From the NCBI GenBank assembly GCA_900208305.1, contig OAPG01000011.1, positions 372,001 through 436,000 on the forward strand: a stretch of DNA of 64,000 bases, in the 5' to 3' direction. This document shows positions 19,101-29,636 of this stretch, in pieces (the first letter of the stretch is position 1; every line of letters starts with the position of its first letter). Source of the stretch: Melanopsichium pennsylvanicum. Lineage: Eukaryota; Basidiomycota; Ustilaginomycetes; Ustilaginales. Position numbers and translations under genes: made by a program. The notes under the pieces are model-generated. The model was not told the DNA's origin. It ran no database searches and saw only the letters and a list, made by a program, of their open reading frames with translations.

Positions 19101-20618
19101 TTCCGGGAGCAAAAGAGGTGAAGTGTGATGGGGTGGTGAGATGCGCGAGATCTTGCGTGTGTTGTCCTGACGTGACGAATCCTTGTAGCGACTCGACGCA
19201 CCGGTGGGCGACAGAGGATCAAAGATGCGACGATACTCGAGCTCTAGTGGAGCGACACCGCTGACCTGTGCAGCAAATTCGGCGCGATCACCAGGGCACT
19301 TGTGCTGGGTCGAGAGCGGATCCATGAGGTTGGCTGCTGTGGACGCAGCAGCAATCAGTCTGGTGGACGGACACTGGACGACGAGTGCTTCAGAGGTAGA
19401 GATGCGGGCGTCATTGCGAGATTTGTCGAGGACGCGCTCGAGTCGAATGCGGCCTGGTTGTGTGACTGGAAGGTGCCAGAGGAGCTGCTGACCGTTAGAG
19501 TTGGCTGTTGTGCGCTTAGACTTGGGTGTGTCGAGGCTTACGGAGCGTTTTCCGAGCGAGTGTGCTCGACGCTCTGCACGAATCCTGGCGCGCTCGGCGT
19601 AAGAAACGCCACGGAGCAAGGAAGCGGGATCGTCGAGAGCATCCTCGTCATCGAGCAGGTCAGTTTGACGACTGCCCTGTTTGGTTGAGCGTGATGTTGC
19701 TGCAGCAGAAAGGACACTGAGCTCATCGCTTTCGCGGTCTACACTCGATGCTCCGAAGGGGATGAGGTTGTCGACACTGACATTGTAGTAGCTGGAATGG
19801 CCGGTTGCAAAGCCGGTGATGGAGTATTGGAGCAGGTCAGGCTGTGCGTTGCTGAAGAGTACGGGCACAGTGACTTGGGGAGTATCTGGGCCGACGCAAT
19901 AGCATGCACTTGATGGCATGAGCTTTGCAGTGCTGTGAGGGAGAATGTGAATGGTGTGCTGACCGAGAATGTGGCTCTTTGGCTGAATGAGGTCGCGGAT
20001 GCGGACGTGGCCTTCGTTGATGGAGAGCTGCCGGCTGAGCATGTCAGGAAAGAGTCCAGCCGTGGGAACACTGAGGCCAAGAACAGAGGTGAGGATGTGA
20101 AGGATATTGAGCAAACCATTGAGGATGAAAACCATGGGGTTGGTGGATTCGCTGCCGATCAGAGTGGCGTCAGTAAAAGAGAGTGCGACAAATATGGCAA
20201 GGTAGTGCGCATAAGTGAGACCCGCGGTCTTTGCTGACTGTAGGACTGCGTTTTTGGGATCATTGTGGGCTGGTGTTGCTAGTCTTGCAGAAGCAAGACG
20301 TGGATCGAGCAAGGGAATGCCGAGGCGGGAGAGAAGAAAGAGAACTGCAAAGTTGAGGAATACAGCTGTGGAAAGCGAGATGGGATTCGTTGTGGAATGT
20401 AACGCTACTGAAGATGGTGTTGTAGATGATGAGAACAGTTGACGGATGATGCTTGCATACTTCCACGCTTGAATCAGGACTGCGATGCTGACGGCATAGA
20501 ATCGTTGAGAGGGTGCATCGATGGTGGAGAAGGAAATCAGAGGCTGGGTTGCATCGGTTGAAGCAATCGGTACATGTGCCGGCTGCGAGGAGGCAGCGGA
20601 CTTACGGTCGAGCGACAT
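16101..20618 (-). CDS. POM152: Nucleoporin Pom152 (pore membrane ring)
   Basis: A 1505-residue intronless protein. The N-terminal about 200 residues hold hydrophobic segments (YAVSIAVLIQAWKY, AVFLNFAVLFLLSRLGIPLL, YAHYLAIFVALSF, MVFILNGLLNILHILTSVLG), consistent with membrane insertion. The rest is a lumen-type array of repeated Ig-like beta domains, each with a recurring pattern of 'G-x-PP/GPW-x-(V/L)-x-Y' (for example GVAPLELEYR, GTPPFQLEYE, GAGPWDLTYA, GQGPWHVNYS, GSPPWTVSYE, GVPPFSFTYQ) and Cys in 'YCIG/FCPG/YCPG' turns. This is the architecture of fungal Pom152, whose luminal Ig string forms the membrane ring of the nuclear pore. Yeast Pom152 is 1337 residues, so this one is somewhat longer. 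Confidence 0.92.
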   Translation of the reverse strand: MSLDRKSAASSQPAHVPIASTDATQPLISFSTIDAPSQRFYAVSIAVLIQAWKYASIIRQLFSSSTTPSSVALHSTTNPISLSTAVFLNFAVLFLLSRLGIPLLDPRLASARLATPAHNDPKNAVLQSAKTAGLTYAHYLAIFVALSFTDATLIGSESTNPMVFILNGLLNILHILTSVLGLSVPTAGLFPDMLSRQLSINEGHVRIRDLIQPKSHILGQHTIHILPHSTAKLMPSSACYCVGPDTPQVTVPVLFSNAQPDLLQYSITGFATGHSSYYNVSVDNLIPFGASSVDRESDELSVLSAAATSRSTKQGSRQTDLLDDEDALDDPASLLRGVSYAERARIRAERRAHSLGKRSVSLDTPKSKRTTANSNGQQLLWHLPVTQPGRIRLERVLDKSRNDARISTSEALVVQCPSTRLIAAASTAANLMDPLSTQHKCPGDRAEFAAQVSGVAPLELEYRRIFDPLSPTGASSRYKDSSRQDNTRKISRISPPHHTSPLLLPEAEALLSPTERLALARERTRAASRRNQQGSEDFSWAVSVDVDMPLSTIDLELPGNYTYALESVTDACGNRVAVHADRHRGLSLTQKARKKIKGDGESTPTYKQSVVVHSRRSVAFDAQRCRPGHPLPLLRNVQGIDLNLQSSPNAEQSGDWNVSVTFHPDNSAANKGLWARDAASASTMRLTLPAQSSRVPFAINKPGTYRIDDIVGPFCPGEVGTPWTCEVVDVPPPTAQIKFSSIEDRCAGPVGVKAMSVLTGTPPFQLEYEVTKQGRHPERKVRTIFDQTRDELDFRPDVDGAVTYKFVKLHDSNYRGIPLDGPSFTQVFHPLSSAEFTAPIRQLDDRAVMQSCSGKQAEADVRFSGAGPWDLTYAVRAGDSIETKVVEGITQSPHKLKIDIPKSVAASGGLVTVSLVKIRDARGCEKSLATRDLNVEVRRVQPSVGFLPIKADKGRHQEVLFGKGARLPIRLSGQGPWHVNYSWKADESAEEVDLAASLHNVDAELMAEHPGTYRIKRIRDNYCPGTVLKGQEEYRISVRPQPHVQFATDAGVAASNGSLIRAPVCRGQPDSVDIVMSGQFPVDVEYEHIAPSWSASSEPEAAATLASAAHEVAMHGKRRKTAFTSALGITNLELSTALPGWHTYVLNTVGDSVYAPSRLQDFSTESPRRLEQMILPLPGASFASKSSRHSRPSLCLGDGLDRLSSLPVLKLQGQAPFTITFEVASSSSPSAGAGAYRFTRSGIKGHEYKLDLSKDEFAFSTKGLWSIRVMQVTDANNCQSAPVQNSYKQDDRAMVIEVTETADIAAVSAREDYCIGEMVEFALQGSPPWTVSYEFNGKTARAAVNTAEFSRVAEKPGVLAIKSVAHQQNQCRRDIDPRISQDMVKTIHDLPTVRISEGNHFVEDLREGNQAEIIFSFKGVPPFSFTYQRSEPVDTHARPKVLETNTVSGIIEETYSIWAAVEGTWSVTWLQDRWCQVSLDYHSGAATPLGKSRLAIKNEAHADEA

Positions 20619-21966
20619 GCCGAGTCACTCGCGAAGTCACTCGCGAGCAGGGACGTCAGATGTTTAAACAGTCGAGGTGTTAGGCGTTCATGGAAGGACG
20701 AAATTTGCGTGCTTGTACGCGCGAAAGGTCTGGCTGGGCAACACAGATCCGAGGTGCAGGTCAAGTTTCGTAGGATGCGATGGCCGTTGTCGGTAGGATC
20801 TTGAGTGTGGTGGATGACGAATAGGATGGTCGGTCAGACACGAAGGATACGAGACGTTGTTGCTCCAAGCCCAGAATTAACAAGCCCAGAATTAACATTT
20901 GTCTGCTTAGTCTTGTCCCGTCTTCCGAGAATATGGTCTGCAAACGAAATATTAAATCACAGGAAAATAATGCGACGAATAAAATTTGGCAAAGAAAAAT
21001 AGGTCTCTGCGATACAGTTAAAATGTAATGATTTTCTCCTCCTTTGGGCCGCTTTTGTTGTACAAGTCTGACCAAAGTGCCTGAGCGAGCGCGCCAGAAC
21101 CAAAGTCGACACAAAACGTCACACGACTTAACTCATGCGTGACCAGACAAATGCGCAATGCGTGCGAAGCTGCATTGTTGGTGCATGCCGCTTGGACCCT
21201 GGCCAATCTCAGAAAAAGGAGAGCCTAAAAACGCAGAGCAAAACTCAACAGAGCACCTGAACCCACGTCGGAAAAATATCCGATGGCACTGTAAAGTACA
21301 CCTACGCTAATCAATTTATCACTGTCTCTGTTGGCATCGATCTTGAAGTGTGATTTCTCAAAGAGTGAAAAGGGGGTGATGATAGCATACTGTAGCCAAG
21401 CAGAACAAGTTTTGCCGACGGCCATCGACTGGTTTAAAACAGTGTTCTTCAGCTTTGTCACAACTGTGCTTGCCCCCGTTGCTCTTAGGGCCCGCCTCCT
21501 CTCAATTCTTTGGGTGGGAGACACAAAACGCCCTCATATGACTGACTGACTGACTGACTGACTGGACCCACTGACTGTATCGAGCCAACTTTGATCTGGC
21601 TGAGCTACTGTCTTGCCTTGCAATCACACACTTTTAAGCCACCACCCACACTCTTCAGTCGCTTATCCGTTTTACACACCCTGCCCATTGACTTCCATCT
21701 CTCTTATCTGAGTCCAACGCCGCACTTCATCCTGGACATTGTCGATTTACAAATTACTAGCCAATCCAGTCACGGACGAGCAGCATACTTCTGCTCCAAC
21801 CGCTGCAACCTTTCAGTCTCACCCTCACATCATCCCGAACTCTGCTCAGCTGTCCATTCTGCGATCTGCAACCTCTTGATTACAGCAGCTTGGCCAGGAC
21901 AAGAAATCACTTCCACCTCACTCGCATCAGCTCAATCTGTCAATCGTAAGGAACAGTACAGCCGCC
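20619..21966. other. POM152 / RING gene divergent intergenic region
   Basis: About 1.35 kb. It holds a TGAC tetranucleotide repeat at 21538-21564 and, from about 21640, a C/T-rich stretch that reads like promoter or 5' leader of the RING gene. Open frames here lack any family resemblance. Confidence 0.55.
21538..21564. repeat. (TGAC)n microsatellite
   Basis: About six TGAC copies, with a further CTGACTG shortly downstream, in the intergenic region before the RING gene. Confidence 0.9.
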
Positions 21967-24864
21967 ATGGATCATCTCGCAGTATTTGACACTTTGGCCC
22001 CCAGCTCGCTAACCCGGTCGGCACCCCAGAGCACTGAAACGTCTCACTCGTCCTCCTCGTATCCCCGAGACAAGGGCAAATCACGAGCTCGTGACTTTTG
22101 CGACGACGACTTTCACTTCACACGATCTCGCTCTGCTGAATCCAGCCGCCTAGATGTATTTGCTGCCACCGACCTCGAGCATTGTCCCGATCGAAGCCAA
22201 AGTAAATCCGATCGGAAGGGAAAGACAAAGCAACAAATCCCTGATCCCACACCCTCATCTTACCAAGAATTGTCGCACTCAAACAGCGACGATTTCGCCG
22301 ATGGCGCAAGACCCGCACGTTGTGCGCGGCTTCGAGGTCTCTTAACCAGCAGTACAGCTCCAAGCAGACAGAATGAATCTAGCTCAGTTCTGTGGTCTTC
22401 CTGCCACGAGGATGCTTCCCTGAAACGCTCGATTCGTGAGCTGGGCTCATCTCCCTCCAACTCGCCCCATCAGCTTGAGAACAGGCTTTCCAGCCGAGGC
22501 TGTCCCAGCTCGGCATCTCAACTTCTCTCAGACGAGGGCAGTCGCGGTGCCTCAACGAGCTTTCCCTCGGAGCCAACACCATCCTCACCTGGTTCTCGTT
22601 CCAGCTCCCGCCACAAGAAGAGGCGCTCGGAGCGAGCCAACTTAGATGGCAATGAATCGATCCAGACTCTCGCTTTTCAACCAATGGCAAGTGTCGCGCC
22701 CAGCTCGTCAGAGCCGTACACAGCCCTTGTGGAAGCAACACACGTTGGTGCAACTCTACATTCCCGCGGCAACGATTTAGTCTCTGGTACGAGGACAGAT
22801 GTGCGCCGCGCATCCTTGCTTGTGAACAGTAGCACGAGTGGCGCTTGGTCCCCAGATTCAAACGGCCCCCTCTGCGTCTCTCCCGAATCCATGGACGTCC
22901 ACCCTCGCTTCGACCGTTCCAGGCACGATCTGTCGCACCGTCGAAACGATTTCATCGACGATGCAAGGCCAATTCGCTCGAGCAGCACCATCCGCCGCCG
23001 CAGAGGATTTTACCTTCGAGATGCCGACCTTTTGCGCAACGAGCTGGCCAGCGACGCAGTCACGACATCGGATTTTCCAAGCAGCGCCGCATCTGATGTA
23101 TCCTTCACGTCCGACTTTACACGCGCTGTTGATCTCAGGCTCGGATCTCGCACAGAAAGCACGCAAAGTCGCACTTCCACGTCAAGCATGGCCGCTGCTG
23201 ATCTAGGCAGTGACCAACAAACTTTGCCTGCGCAACGCTTTGCTCCGCAGCTTCCCCATGTCCGCGCTGGCTCGCCCCTCGCCATTTCTTTCGCCTCTGC
23301 CGACCACGATTTCCATGGCCCGTATGCGGGATACTTGCGAAGACGTGCGCAGCAGATCCGTTCTGATCAGAGCCAAGATGGGACCAGCATAGCATCCTCC
23401 AGAAGCGTCGTCTCCGATGCGGAATCCCGACAGTCTCTTGAGCATCCGCCCAACAGGCCCAGTGGTGTGTCGAGAAACGCATCCGCTGACCACAACCCAT
23501 ACAGGTCCACGTTGCGAAGGGCACCCGATCACGCACGACAACTTCTATCTGGTCCAAGCGACCCCGCTGCAGATGCCGGCTTTATCTCAGAGCCAATTGC
23601 GCCTTTGCAGAGCCACACAAGCCAAACAAACCACGTACCGCACCCATCACAAAGCAGAGGCCGCCAAGATGCTGCAGCAGATGACTTTGATGGAATTCGC
23701 CGACCTTTTGGCCGACAAGGCTCGCGAGCCACCAGGCGTGCATTCAGATCTAGGCCTGAAGATGGCTCCGAGATCAGAAATCCTGCAGAAGCACCTCGAC
23801 AGCTCGAGCATCCGCAATACTCGAGCTCACGTCCAGGGACTGTCCGCGTGTCCCACCGTCAAAGCGACGAGTCACAGGATCAAGGTGATGCGCTCCCATG
23901 GCGAAGAGTTCACTTTGGTCTACGAACGCCCTCAAGCAATCCAGAGCAACGCGCAACCGGTGCGTCCGCGCCGCGATTTGAGCCGTTTGCCGGACCCACC
24001 ACCTCCGAGTCCAGACGTTCTTCAGGCCTGCCAGGACAACGAGCGCCTTCGATGCGTTCGGAGAGGAACGACCACGAATCGGCACTCGAGTATCTTGGCC
24101 GCCTCATGAGCCATGATAGCATACTCGACGAGTGGATGGCAGGCGACGTTCACGGTCCACTGCTACAAATGGCGATCGAATCCGAAGTTCTCGTGTCCAA
24201 CCCTCATCTTCGTCACCTTAGCTACGCGCCCGCGTCGACCTCGAGCATGTTTGATCACACACCGCCCCTAGCTTTTGACGCGCGCAACTTTATCGCCGAC
24301 GAAGACTGGGCGGAGCTCAACTCGTACGAAGGGCTGATACAGCTCAGTGAAAGGTTGGGTGCGGCCGAGATTTGCGTGCCACAGAGTCTGATCGAGTCTT
24401 TGCCCACATGCGAGTATGCGGTGTGGGGTGGTGGTTCGTGCAGGTCTGTCGACGAGGGGAGTGTGACGCCGTTAGGGAAAGGAAAGGGGAAGCAGAAGAT
24501 GGAGCTGCCGATCACTAGGGATACCATGTGCCCAATCTGTAGGGAGGACTATTTGGACTCGGACGTGCTGATGAGCATCAACAAGTGCTGTCATGCTTTC
24601 CATGCTGATTGTATCAAGGTAAGTGCCGGTTCCCCCCTGCCCCTCACGAAGAGCCCGTTTTAGCTTGTATGAAAGGATTTCTGACCCTGTTGTTGGCAAT
24701 CTTTGTATGGCGTCGTCGCTGATTGACAGACATGGTTCAAGACGGCCAAGAGTTGTCCGTTGTGCCGTACAGATGCTTTCGACGAGATCAGTCTTTCTTC
24801 TCTGTCGTTTCAATCGTCGACGAGGGCACCTGTGGGCAATCCAACGTGGAATCTCAACTTCTAG
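21967..24864 (+). CDS. RING-H2 E3 ubiquitin ligase candidate, two exons
   Basis: Exon 1 is 21967-24618 and exon 2 is 24730-24864; the intron 24619-24729 (111 bp) has a GTAAGT donor and a GACAG acceptor, and joins in phase 0. The spliced protein is about 928 residues. Nearly all of it is Ser/Arg-rich and probably disordered. Only the C-terminus is folded: MCPICREDYLDSD, then CCHAFHADCI, then after the junction TWFKTAKSCPLCRTDAF. Together these give C-x2-C, C-x-H-x2-H-x2-C and C-x2-C, a complete RING-H2 finger. Without splicing the finger loses its last CxxC pair. RING-H2 proteins recruit E2 enzymes for ubiquitin transfer; substrate and location are not indicated. The start ATG sits in a good context (GCCGCCATGG). 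Confidence 0.85.
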
Positions 24865-24922
24865 CTTTTGTCACTTTGAGCACTCATTCCATCCGGTCTT
24901 TCAGATATGTACACACACACTT

Positions 24923-24948
24923 TTCACTGTACAGTAATTTACAGTGAA
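24923..24948. repeat. Perfect inverted repeat between convergent genes
   Basis: Arms TTCACTGTA (24923-24931) and TACAGTGAA (24940-24948) with an 8-nt loop. It lies between the stop codons of the RING gene and FES1, so it could be a two-way 3' end element. It belongs to the GTACAGTA-like hairpin group described in the findings. Confidence 0.75.
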
Positions 24949-25072
24949 GCGAGTCGGTCAATGCAGTCCTATGGTCATGCACATGCAAGCTAGAGATTGT
25001 ATTGTTCCATGACGTTCAAGGGAAAGGTTGATCAGGTTTGGTAAAGTGTGCTCATACAATTTTTGAATTCTA

Positions 25073-26257
25073 TTACAAGGCCTGGACTTTTGCCTTGAAC
25101 GTATTGTAAGACTCGTGATCCAAGCCGAGTTGGTTCCATCTGGTGGTTGCACCGTCGGCGTGGTCGAGAGGGTTACCTTGGAGTTCGTGCAACAAGGCTT
25201 TTAGTAAGGCAATGTTGTTGGGGTCTATGAAGTGAGTGGGGTTGTTGGATGGTAATTTTGATGTGAAGGTTAGAATGGCGGTGGCGGCTTTTTCGGAAAA
25301 GTCAAGATCTGTACGTGGATCGTTATCTCCATCAGGACCCGAGGGTGGGGGAAGGTCAGAGTCTGATACGCCATCTGTACCGGGAGGTAGGAGAGAGGAG
25401 ATGAGTGTGGTCAAAATTCCAGAAGAGAGGAGGGCGCGAGGTACATTTGGGTGGGGGATGTTTGTTGCTAAAGTTGCGGGGCCCGTTTCGAGCGGTGCAA
25501 CGGGGGCAGCAGCAGGAATTGGACGGGATGAAGCAACAGGGGCAACGGCTGTTGCTGTGCTCGGTATTGTGCTTGAAGCAGTTTCTAGGCTTGAGTCAAA
25601 CGAGTTAGGATCCTGAAATAGGAGCGCATTGATCAAAAATGCAGTCTTACGACGGAGGCTGATACTGGGATCGAGTAGCGCAAGACGGAGAGTCTTCCAG
25701 CCATCCATCTTGTGAAATTGATCCATGGCTGCTGGGTTGTGCTTGAGCAATCCACTTAGAGCGTACATTGCTTTGGCACGCACACCTTGATCTGTGCTGT
25801 GCAGCAAGTCTGTCAACGCCACCACTGGCTGAAATTCGAGTATTGCCACTTGGGCTTTGTCATTGTTTTGAATAGCGGTTCCGACGATCCATGCTGCGGC
25901 TGTCTGAATCTCTGGCTCGCTCGCAGAGAGCAAAGAGATGATGGGCTGCCACATTTTCAGGGATGTTATATTGTTGGCATTGTCGATCTGTTCGATGAGC
26001 ATCTCGAAATTGTCGAGAGCGGTGCAACGATCTTGGATAGTACGAGTGGTGTCGACAGCCACTGCGAGCTCCTCGCGCATCATCTGAGCTTCAGACTTGC
26101 CCATGATTGCATCGTAAAGGTTAGGATCGGCAAGGTCGGGTCTTCGACCTGCTTCAATGTCTGCAGAAATCTGCTCGACCGAGGGTGCCGAGGTTACGGC
26201 GGTGGAGTTGGCTAGTCCCCATTTGAGAAGCTCTTGGGCGTTCTTATCGTTTGACAT
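25073..26257 (-). CDS. FES1: Hsp70 nucleotide exchange factor Fes1/HspBP1
   Basis: A 394-residue protein. The N-terminus reads NAQELLKWGLANS, the conserved fungal Fes1 start, followed by an armadillo-like region (ALDNFEMLIEQIDNANN, AAWIVGTAIQNNDKAQ, RAKMYALSGLLKHN-type repeat with AKAMYALSGLLKHNPAAMDQ, SLRRKTAFLINALL). The middle Ala/Pro/Thr-rich loop (about residues 220-290) is lineage-specific. Fes1 releases ADP from cytosolic Hsp70 and helps triage misfolded proteins. An in-frame ATG 78 bp upstream exists (26335), but homology starts just after the chosen ATG (complement of 26255-26257). It converges with the RING gene, with about 200 bp between stop codons. Confidence 0.92.
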   Translation of the reverse strand: MSNDKNAQELLKWGLANSTAVTSAPSVEQISADIEAGRRPDLADPNLYDAIMGKSEAQMMREELAVAVDTTRTIQDRCTALDNFEMLIEQIDNANNITSLKMWQPIISLLSASEPEIQTAAAWIVGTAIQNNDKAQVAILEFQPVVALTDLLHSTDQGVRAKAMYALSGLLKHNPAAMDQFHKMDGWKTLRLALLDPSISLRRKTAFLINALLFQDPNSFDSSLETASSTIPSTATAVAPVASSRPIPAAAPVAPLETGPATLATNIPHPNVPRALLSSGILTTLISSLLPPGTDGVSDSDLPPPSGPDGDNDPRTDLDFSEKAATAILTFTSKLPSNNPTHFIDPNNIALLKALLHELQGNPLDHADGATTRWNQLGLDHESYNTFKAKVQAL

Positions 26258-26445
26258 TGTGTCAATCTTTCTTCCGTTCCTTCTTTGAGATGTCTCCACG
26301 GGGGGGAAAGAATGGCCTTTGTGAGTGAAATACAATTTGGAGGTCGTAGGAATGGTAGGTAGTTGTGGTTAGCACATCCATATACCTTGGATATCCACGG
26401 CAAAGCTGCAGGCTTACATTCAAGTAATTCACCGTCATTAAGAAG

Positions 26446-27570
26446 GTGGCTGAACACTGTGGAAATGCATTGATGCCTATCGAACGAAATTTCAAATTTT
26501 CATTCGGATTTCGGACAAAAATCGGTATCGGTTGTGGAGGGTTCTCATCGGGCGCTTTCCTCTCGACATTGTCCAGATTTCAGGGTCCAAACCTCTTTGC
26601 ACTGTTGTCCTTCCTGATTATATTTTCACTATCACATCAAACGAGCGCTGCGGGCAGCGTGCAAGATCCTCAAGCCAAGAATATGGTCGCCAGGATACTA
26701 AAACCGCTGAGCCAAGCAGCGCGACATCACCTCGCAACGCTCGAAAAGCAATGGCAAGCTTCACTCCACCTCAAGATGCTAGCAACACCTCTTCGCAAGT
26801 GCGTGGTCACCCAGAAAGTTCTACCAACGGCCCTCATGATCCAATTTAAAGCCGTTCCACTCCCATCAATTCCCCTAAATCCGTCATCGCACATTGCATC
26901 ATCTTCATCATCCAATGTATCCACAATGGTCAAAAGTTCGATGGGGGAAAGGGTGATGATGCTCCCCAATCAGGTCCTCCATCCTCAATACGTGCCGAGA
27001 AAAACAGGCAAAGGCCTATGGTTCACTTTGGATCAGCGAGTGTTTTTTCAATTCGAGAGACGCGGTAGCTGGAAGATTCTCAATTCCAGAGCGATATTGG
27101 GTGCCGGGATGGAAAAGCTGCTACACGTACAGTTGGGTGAGAGGGTTTGTCAGGAGGTGGAACTCTTGGTTGAACGATTCTCTGGTCGTGCAAAGCTCGA
27201 CCTGATCTTGCGAAAAAACGACGATATAGCACAAGATCAGATCGGATTTACAATAAGATGTTCGGAAACTGAACAAGAGAAAGCTCAACGGACGAATTTA
27301 GGGTCGATTCCAGTCTTTGTACCGATGTTTAGAGAAGAGTCTCAGATGCAGAGGTTCAGCACGGCAATACAACAGCTCGTGTCGATAGGAAAGTGCGATA
27401 AAGAAGCTGAAAAAAATATGCAAACCGACAAGGAGTTCAAAATCAGGCGGACGAACGTCACTGTCCCTCTTGGAATCGCTTTGTATAGGTTGGCATTGTG
27501 GTCCGACTCATCTTCTCCAGAATCATCATTCGCAAAAACGAATTCACACGATGCCAAGTTCAAGCCGTAG
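26446..27570 (+). CDS. Hypothetical protein, possibly decaying gene
   Basis: A 374-codon frame, ending TAG at 27568-27570. A hydrophobic segment lies near residues 50-68 (LFALLSFLIIFSLSHQTSAA), so an N-terminal anchor or signal is possible. The second half is charged and amphipathic (MEKLLHVQLGERVCQEVELL, then KLDLILRKNDDIAQDQIGF). I recognise no family. A second frame (26532 to the stop at 26847-26849, then 26850-27066) reads as plausible Ser/Pro-rich coding sequence over 26.75-27.07 kb, so the real gene may use introns or have suffered frameshifts. The length of the open frame argues against chance. It is divergent from FES1. Confidence 0.4.
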   Translation: MAEHCGNALMPIERNFKFSFGFRTKIGIGCGGFSSGAFLSTLSRFQGPNLFALLSFLIIFSLSHQTSAAGSVQDPQAKNMVARILKPLSQAARHHLATLEKQWQASLHLKMLATPLRKCVVTQKVLPTALMIQFKAVPLPSIPLNPSSHIASSSSSNVSTMVKSSMGERVMMLPNQVLHPQYVPRKTGKGLWFTLDQRVFFQFERRGSWKILNSRAILGAGMEKLLHVQLGERVCQEVELLVERFSGRAKLDLILRKNDDIAQDQIGFTIRCSETEQEKAQRTNLGSIPVFVPMFREESQMQRFSTAIQQLVSIGKCDKEAEKNMQTDKEFKIRRTNVTVPLGIALYRLALWSDSSSPESSFAKTNSHDAKFKP

Positions 27571-27858
27571 AACAAACATAAATCGTCGGTCTCTGTGTGT
27601 TTCCACGTAATGAACTTACGTGTTTGCTTTTCAAGCTGCCCGTGATCTGCGTGGGTCATCCACACTTGCTCAACATCCCCTCATCGCAACTTCGGCCATC
27701 GCCTTACACAATTTTCCAAGACATGATCACAGCTGATGCTTGAGCGCTTCTAAAGTATTCTCAAGTCAGACTGGCATAACTTAGAGTACAAATGGGTGGC
27801 GTGACTCCCATCCTTTTTTTTTTTTTCTTCTCTCTGCGACAATGTTACAAATTGGTTT
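27571..27858. other. Convergent spacer before CCT5
   Basis: Under 300 bp between the hypothetical gene and the CCT5 stop codon, with a T-rich run at about 27815-27829 close to the CCT5 3' end. Nothing else is seen. Confidence 0.45.
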
Positions 27859-29484
27859 CTACTCAATGTTGTGCTGTTCGATCACATCATCGATCTTCAA
27901 TACGGCCCTAACCAGCTGGGTTGCCAATAGAAGTTGCTGTCTCTTTGACACGAGTGGATCGTAAACACGGCAGCTCTTCATATCGTTATCACCAGCACCC
28001 ATGCAGTCAATGCCCAACTTGGGGTCTTGTTCCGTCACCTGGCGCGACTTAACCTCTGCCAAGGTCTCGATGGGCGAGTAACCAGAATTTTCCGCCAACG
28101 CCAACGGGATCGCATCGAGCGCAGATGCAAATGCACGCATAGCGTATTGTTCCAGCGATGCAATCTCGTCGGCTGCTTTCGAAATCGCCACCGACGCACA
28201 GATCTCGGCAGCTCCACCTCCGTACACTACGCGGTTGTCGACAACCAGGTTGCGAACCACACAGATGGCATCGTGCAGCGCTCGTTTGGCTTCGTCGATG
28301 ATCATCTTGTTGGAACCACGCACAAACACAGTGACTGCACGTGTGTTGGCACACTCTTCAATGATGAGCATACGGTCTCTGGTTGTGCCGAATCCGACCT
28401 CGCGCACAATACCGGCAGTTCCGAGCTTCTCGGGCGAAAGATCCTCGAATCGAGGCACAATTCGACCGTTGGTAGCAATGGCGATGAGTTCAAGTTCGGG
28501 ACCACCGACCCATCGCACTGCCGGCAGTTCGTGCTGAAGCAAAAGGTGGTTGGCTTCATCGTCGAATCCCCACTGGCAAACGACGAGGTTTGCGCCGCAA
28601 TCTTTTACGCGCTTGATCATCTCTTCAAACGTTTGTCGCTCGTATTCTTGCAACTTGCGGTATTCTTCGACAGAAGTGATGTCGAGCTTGTGCTTAGTCT
28701 TGGGACGAGGTGGCTCAAAGGGGCATGTGAGGATGGCGATTTTTGCGTCCTTGACGAGGCGGGGCATTTGTGGATGGGACATGTCCTTGTCGATGACCAC
28801 ACCTTGGACGAGTGTTGTGTCTTCCAATCCTCCTCCGACTTTGCCGTCTACTTTGATCAATTCAAAGTCAACGTCCCTTCGCTTGAGATCGGCTACGCTT
28901 AGCACCGAGTCGACAGCGATCTTGGCAAACTTATCGGAAGCTTTCGAGACAATTTTGGAGCCGAGACACGTCTTTGCGACCTTCATGAGCTCGTCAATGT
29001 TGTCCTTGTCGAATTCGACGACATCGGCGACCTTTTCAAGTTCTTGGACCGCAAGGTTGCACGCCCGTTCGTATCCGTCGGCAATGCGGATAGGGTGGAT
29101 ACCCCTGTCGAGAAGCGCTTCAGCTTGTTCCAAAAGTGCTCCTGCAAGCACGACAACACCGGTAGTACCGTCTCCGATCTCGTCGTCCTGGCTTTTGGAG
29201 AGTTCTACGAGGAGCTTTGCAACTTGGTGGTCGAGCTCCATGTTGTTCATGATGGTAGCGCCATCATTTGTGACTTGGATGTCGCCATCTGGGCTGATAA
29301 GGATCTTGTCGAGACCGCGAGGGCCGAGGGAAGTCTTGAGGATGTTTGCAACGGTCTTTGCGGCAGAGATGTGGTTCTTGATAGCCTGAATACCGTTGGC
29401 ACGGGTCTTTTTGCCCTGCTCACGCACGACAATAAAAGGTCGTCCGTACTCGTCCTGAGCGTATGAAATCTGTGGTTCCGCCAT
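27859..29484 (-). CDS. CCT5: T-complex (CCT/TRiC) chaperonin epsilon subunit
   Basis: A 541-residue intronless group II chaperonin subunit. Signatures include [58 protein letters not shown] (the ATP-hydrolysis Asp in GDGTT) and [13 protein letters not shown] near the C-terminus. The N-terminal [19 protein letters not shown] and the substrate region with [10 protein letters not shown] are typical of the epsilon subunit. Eight such subunits form each ring of the cytosolic folding chamber for actin and tubulin. The length equals the family norm. Upstream lies a GAGCT repeat, in the promoter or leader. Confidence 0.95.
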   Translation of the reverse strand: MAEPQISYAQDEYGRPFIVVREQGKKTRANGIQAIKNHISAAKTVANILKTSLGPRGLDKILISPDGDIQVTNDGATIMNNMELDHQVAKLLVELSKSQDDEIGDGTTGVVVLAGALLEQAEALLDRGIHPIRIADGYERACNLAVQELEKVADVVEFDKDNIDELMKVAKTCLGSKIVSKASDKFAKIAVDSVLSVADLKRRDVDFELIKVDGKVGGGLEDTTLVQGVVIDKDMSHPQMPRLVKDAKIAILTCPFEPPRPKTKHKLDITSVEEYRKLQEYERQTFEEMIKRVKDCGANLVVCQWGFDDEANHLLLQHELPAVRWVGGPELELIAIATNGRIVPRFEDLSPEKLGTAGIVREVGFGTTRDRMLIIEECANTRAVTVFVRGSNKMIIDEAKRALHDAICVVRNLVVDNRVVYGGGAAEICASVAISKAADEIASLEQYAMRAFASALDAIPLALAENSGYSPIETLAEVKSRQVTEQDPKLGIDCMGAGDNDMKSCRVYDPLVSKRQQLLLATQLVRAVLKIDDVIEQHNIE

Positions 29485-29603
29485 GATTGTGATGTATGTG
29501 CTGCTGCTTCTGCTTCTGCTACTTGACCTGGGAAGAGGGCGAGATAGTAGGCGATGCTAGCTGGTAGTATAGAGGCAAAGAAGAAGCGATTTCAAGGTTC
29601 AAT

Positions 29604-29636
29604 CTGAGCTGAGCTGAGCTGAGCTGAGCTGAGCTG
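29604..29636. repeat. (CTGAG)n microsatellite
   Basis: About six to seven copies of the pentamer CTGAG upstream of CCT5, followed by two copies of GAGCTGTGCA. Confidence 0.9.

Noticed and set aside
16062..19688. Several plus-strand frames of 100-205 codons
   Set aside because: All are antisense to POM152 and have no resemblance to known proteins.
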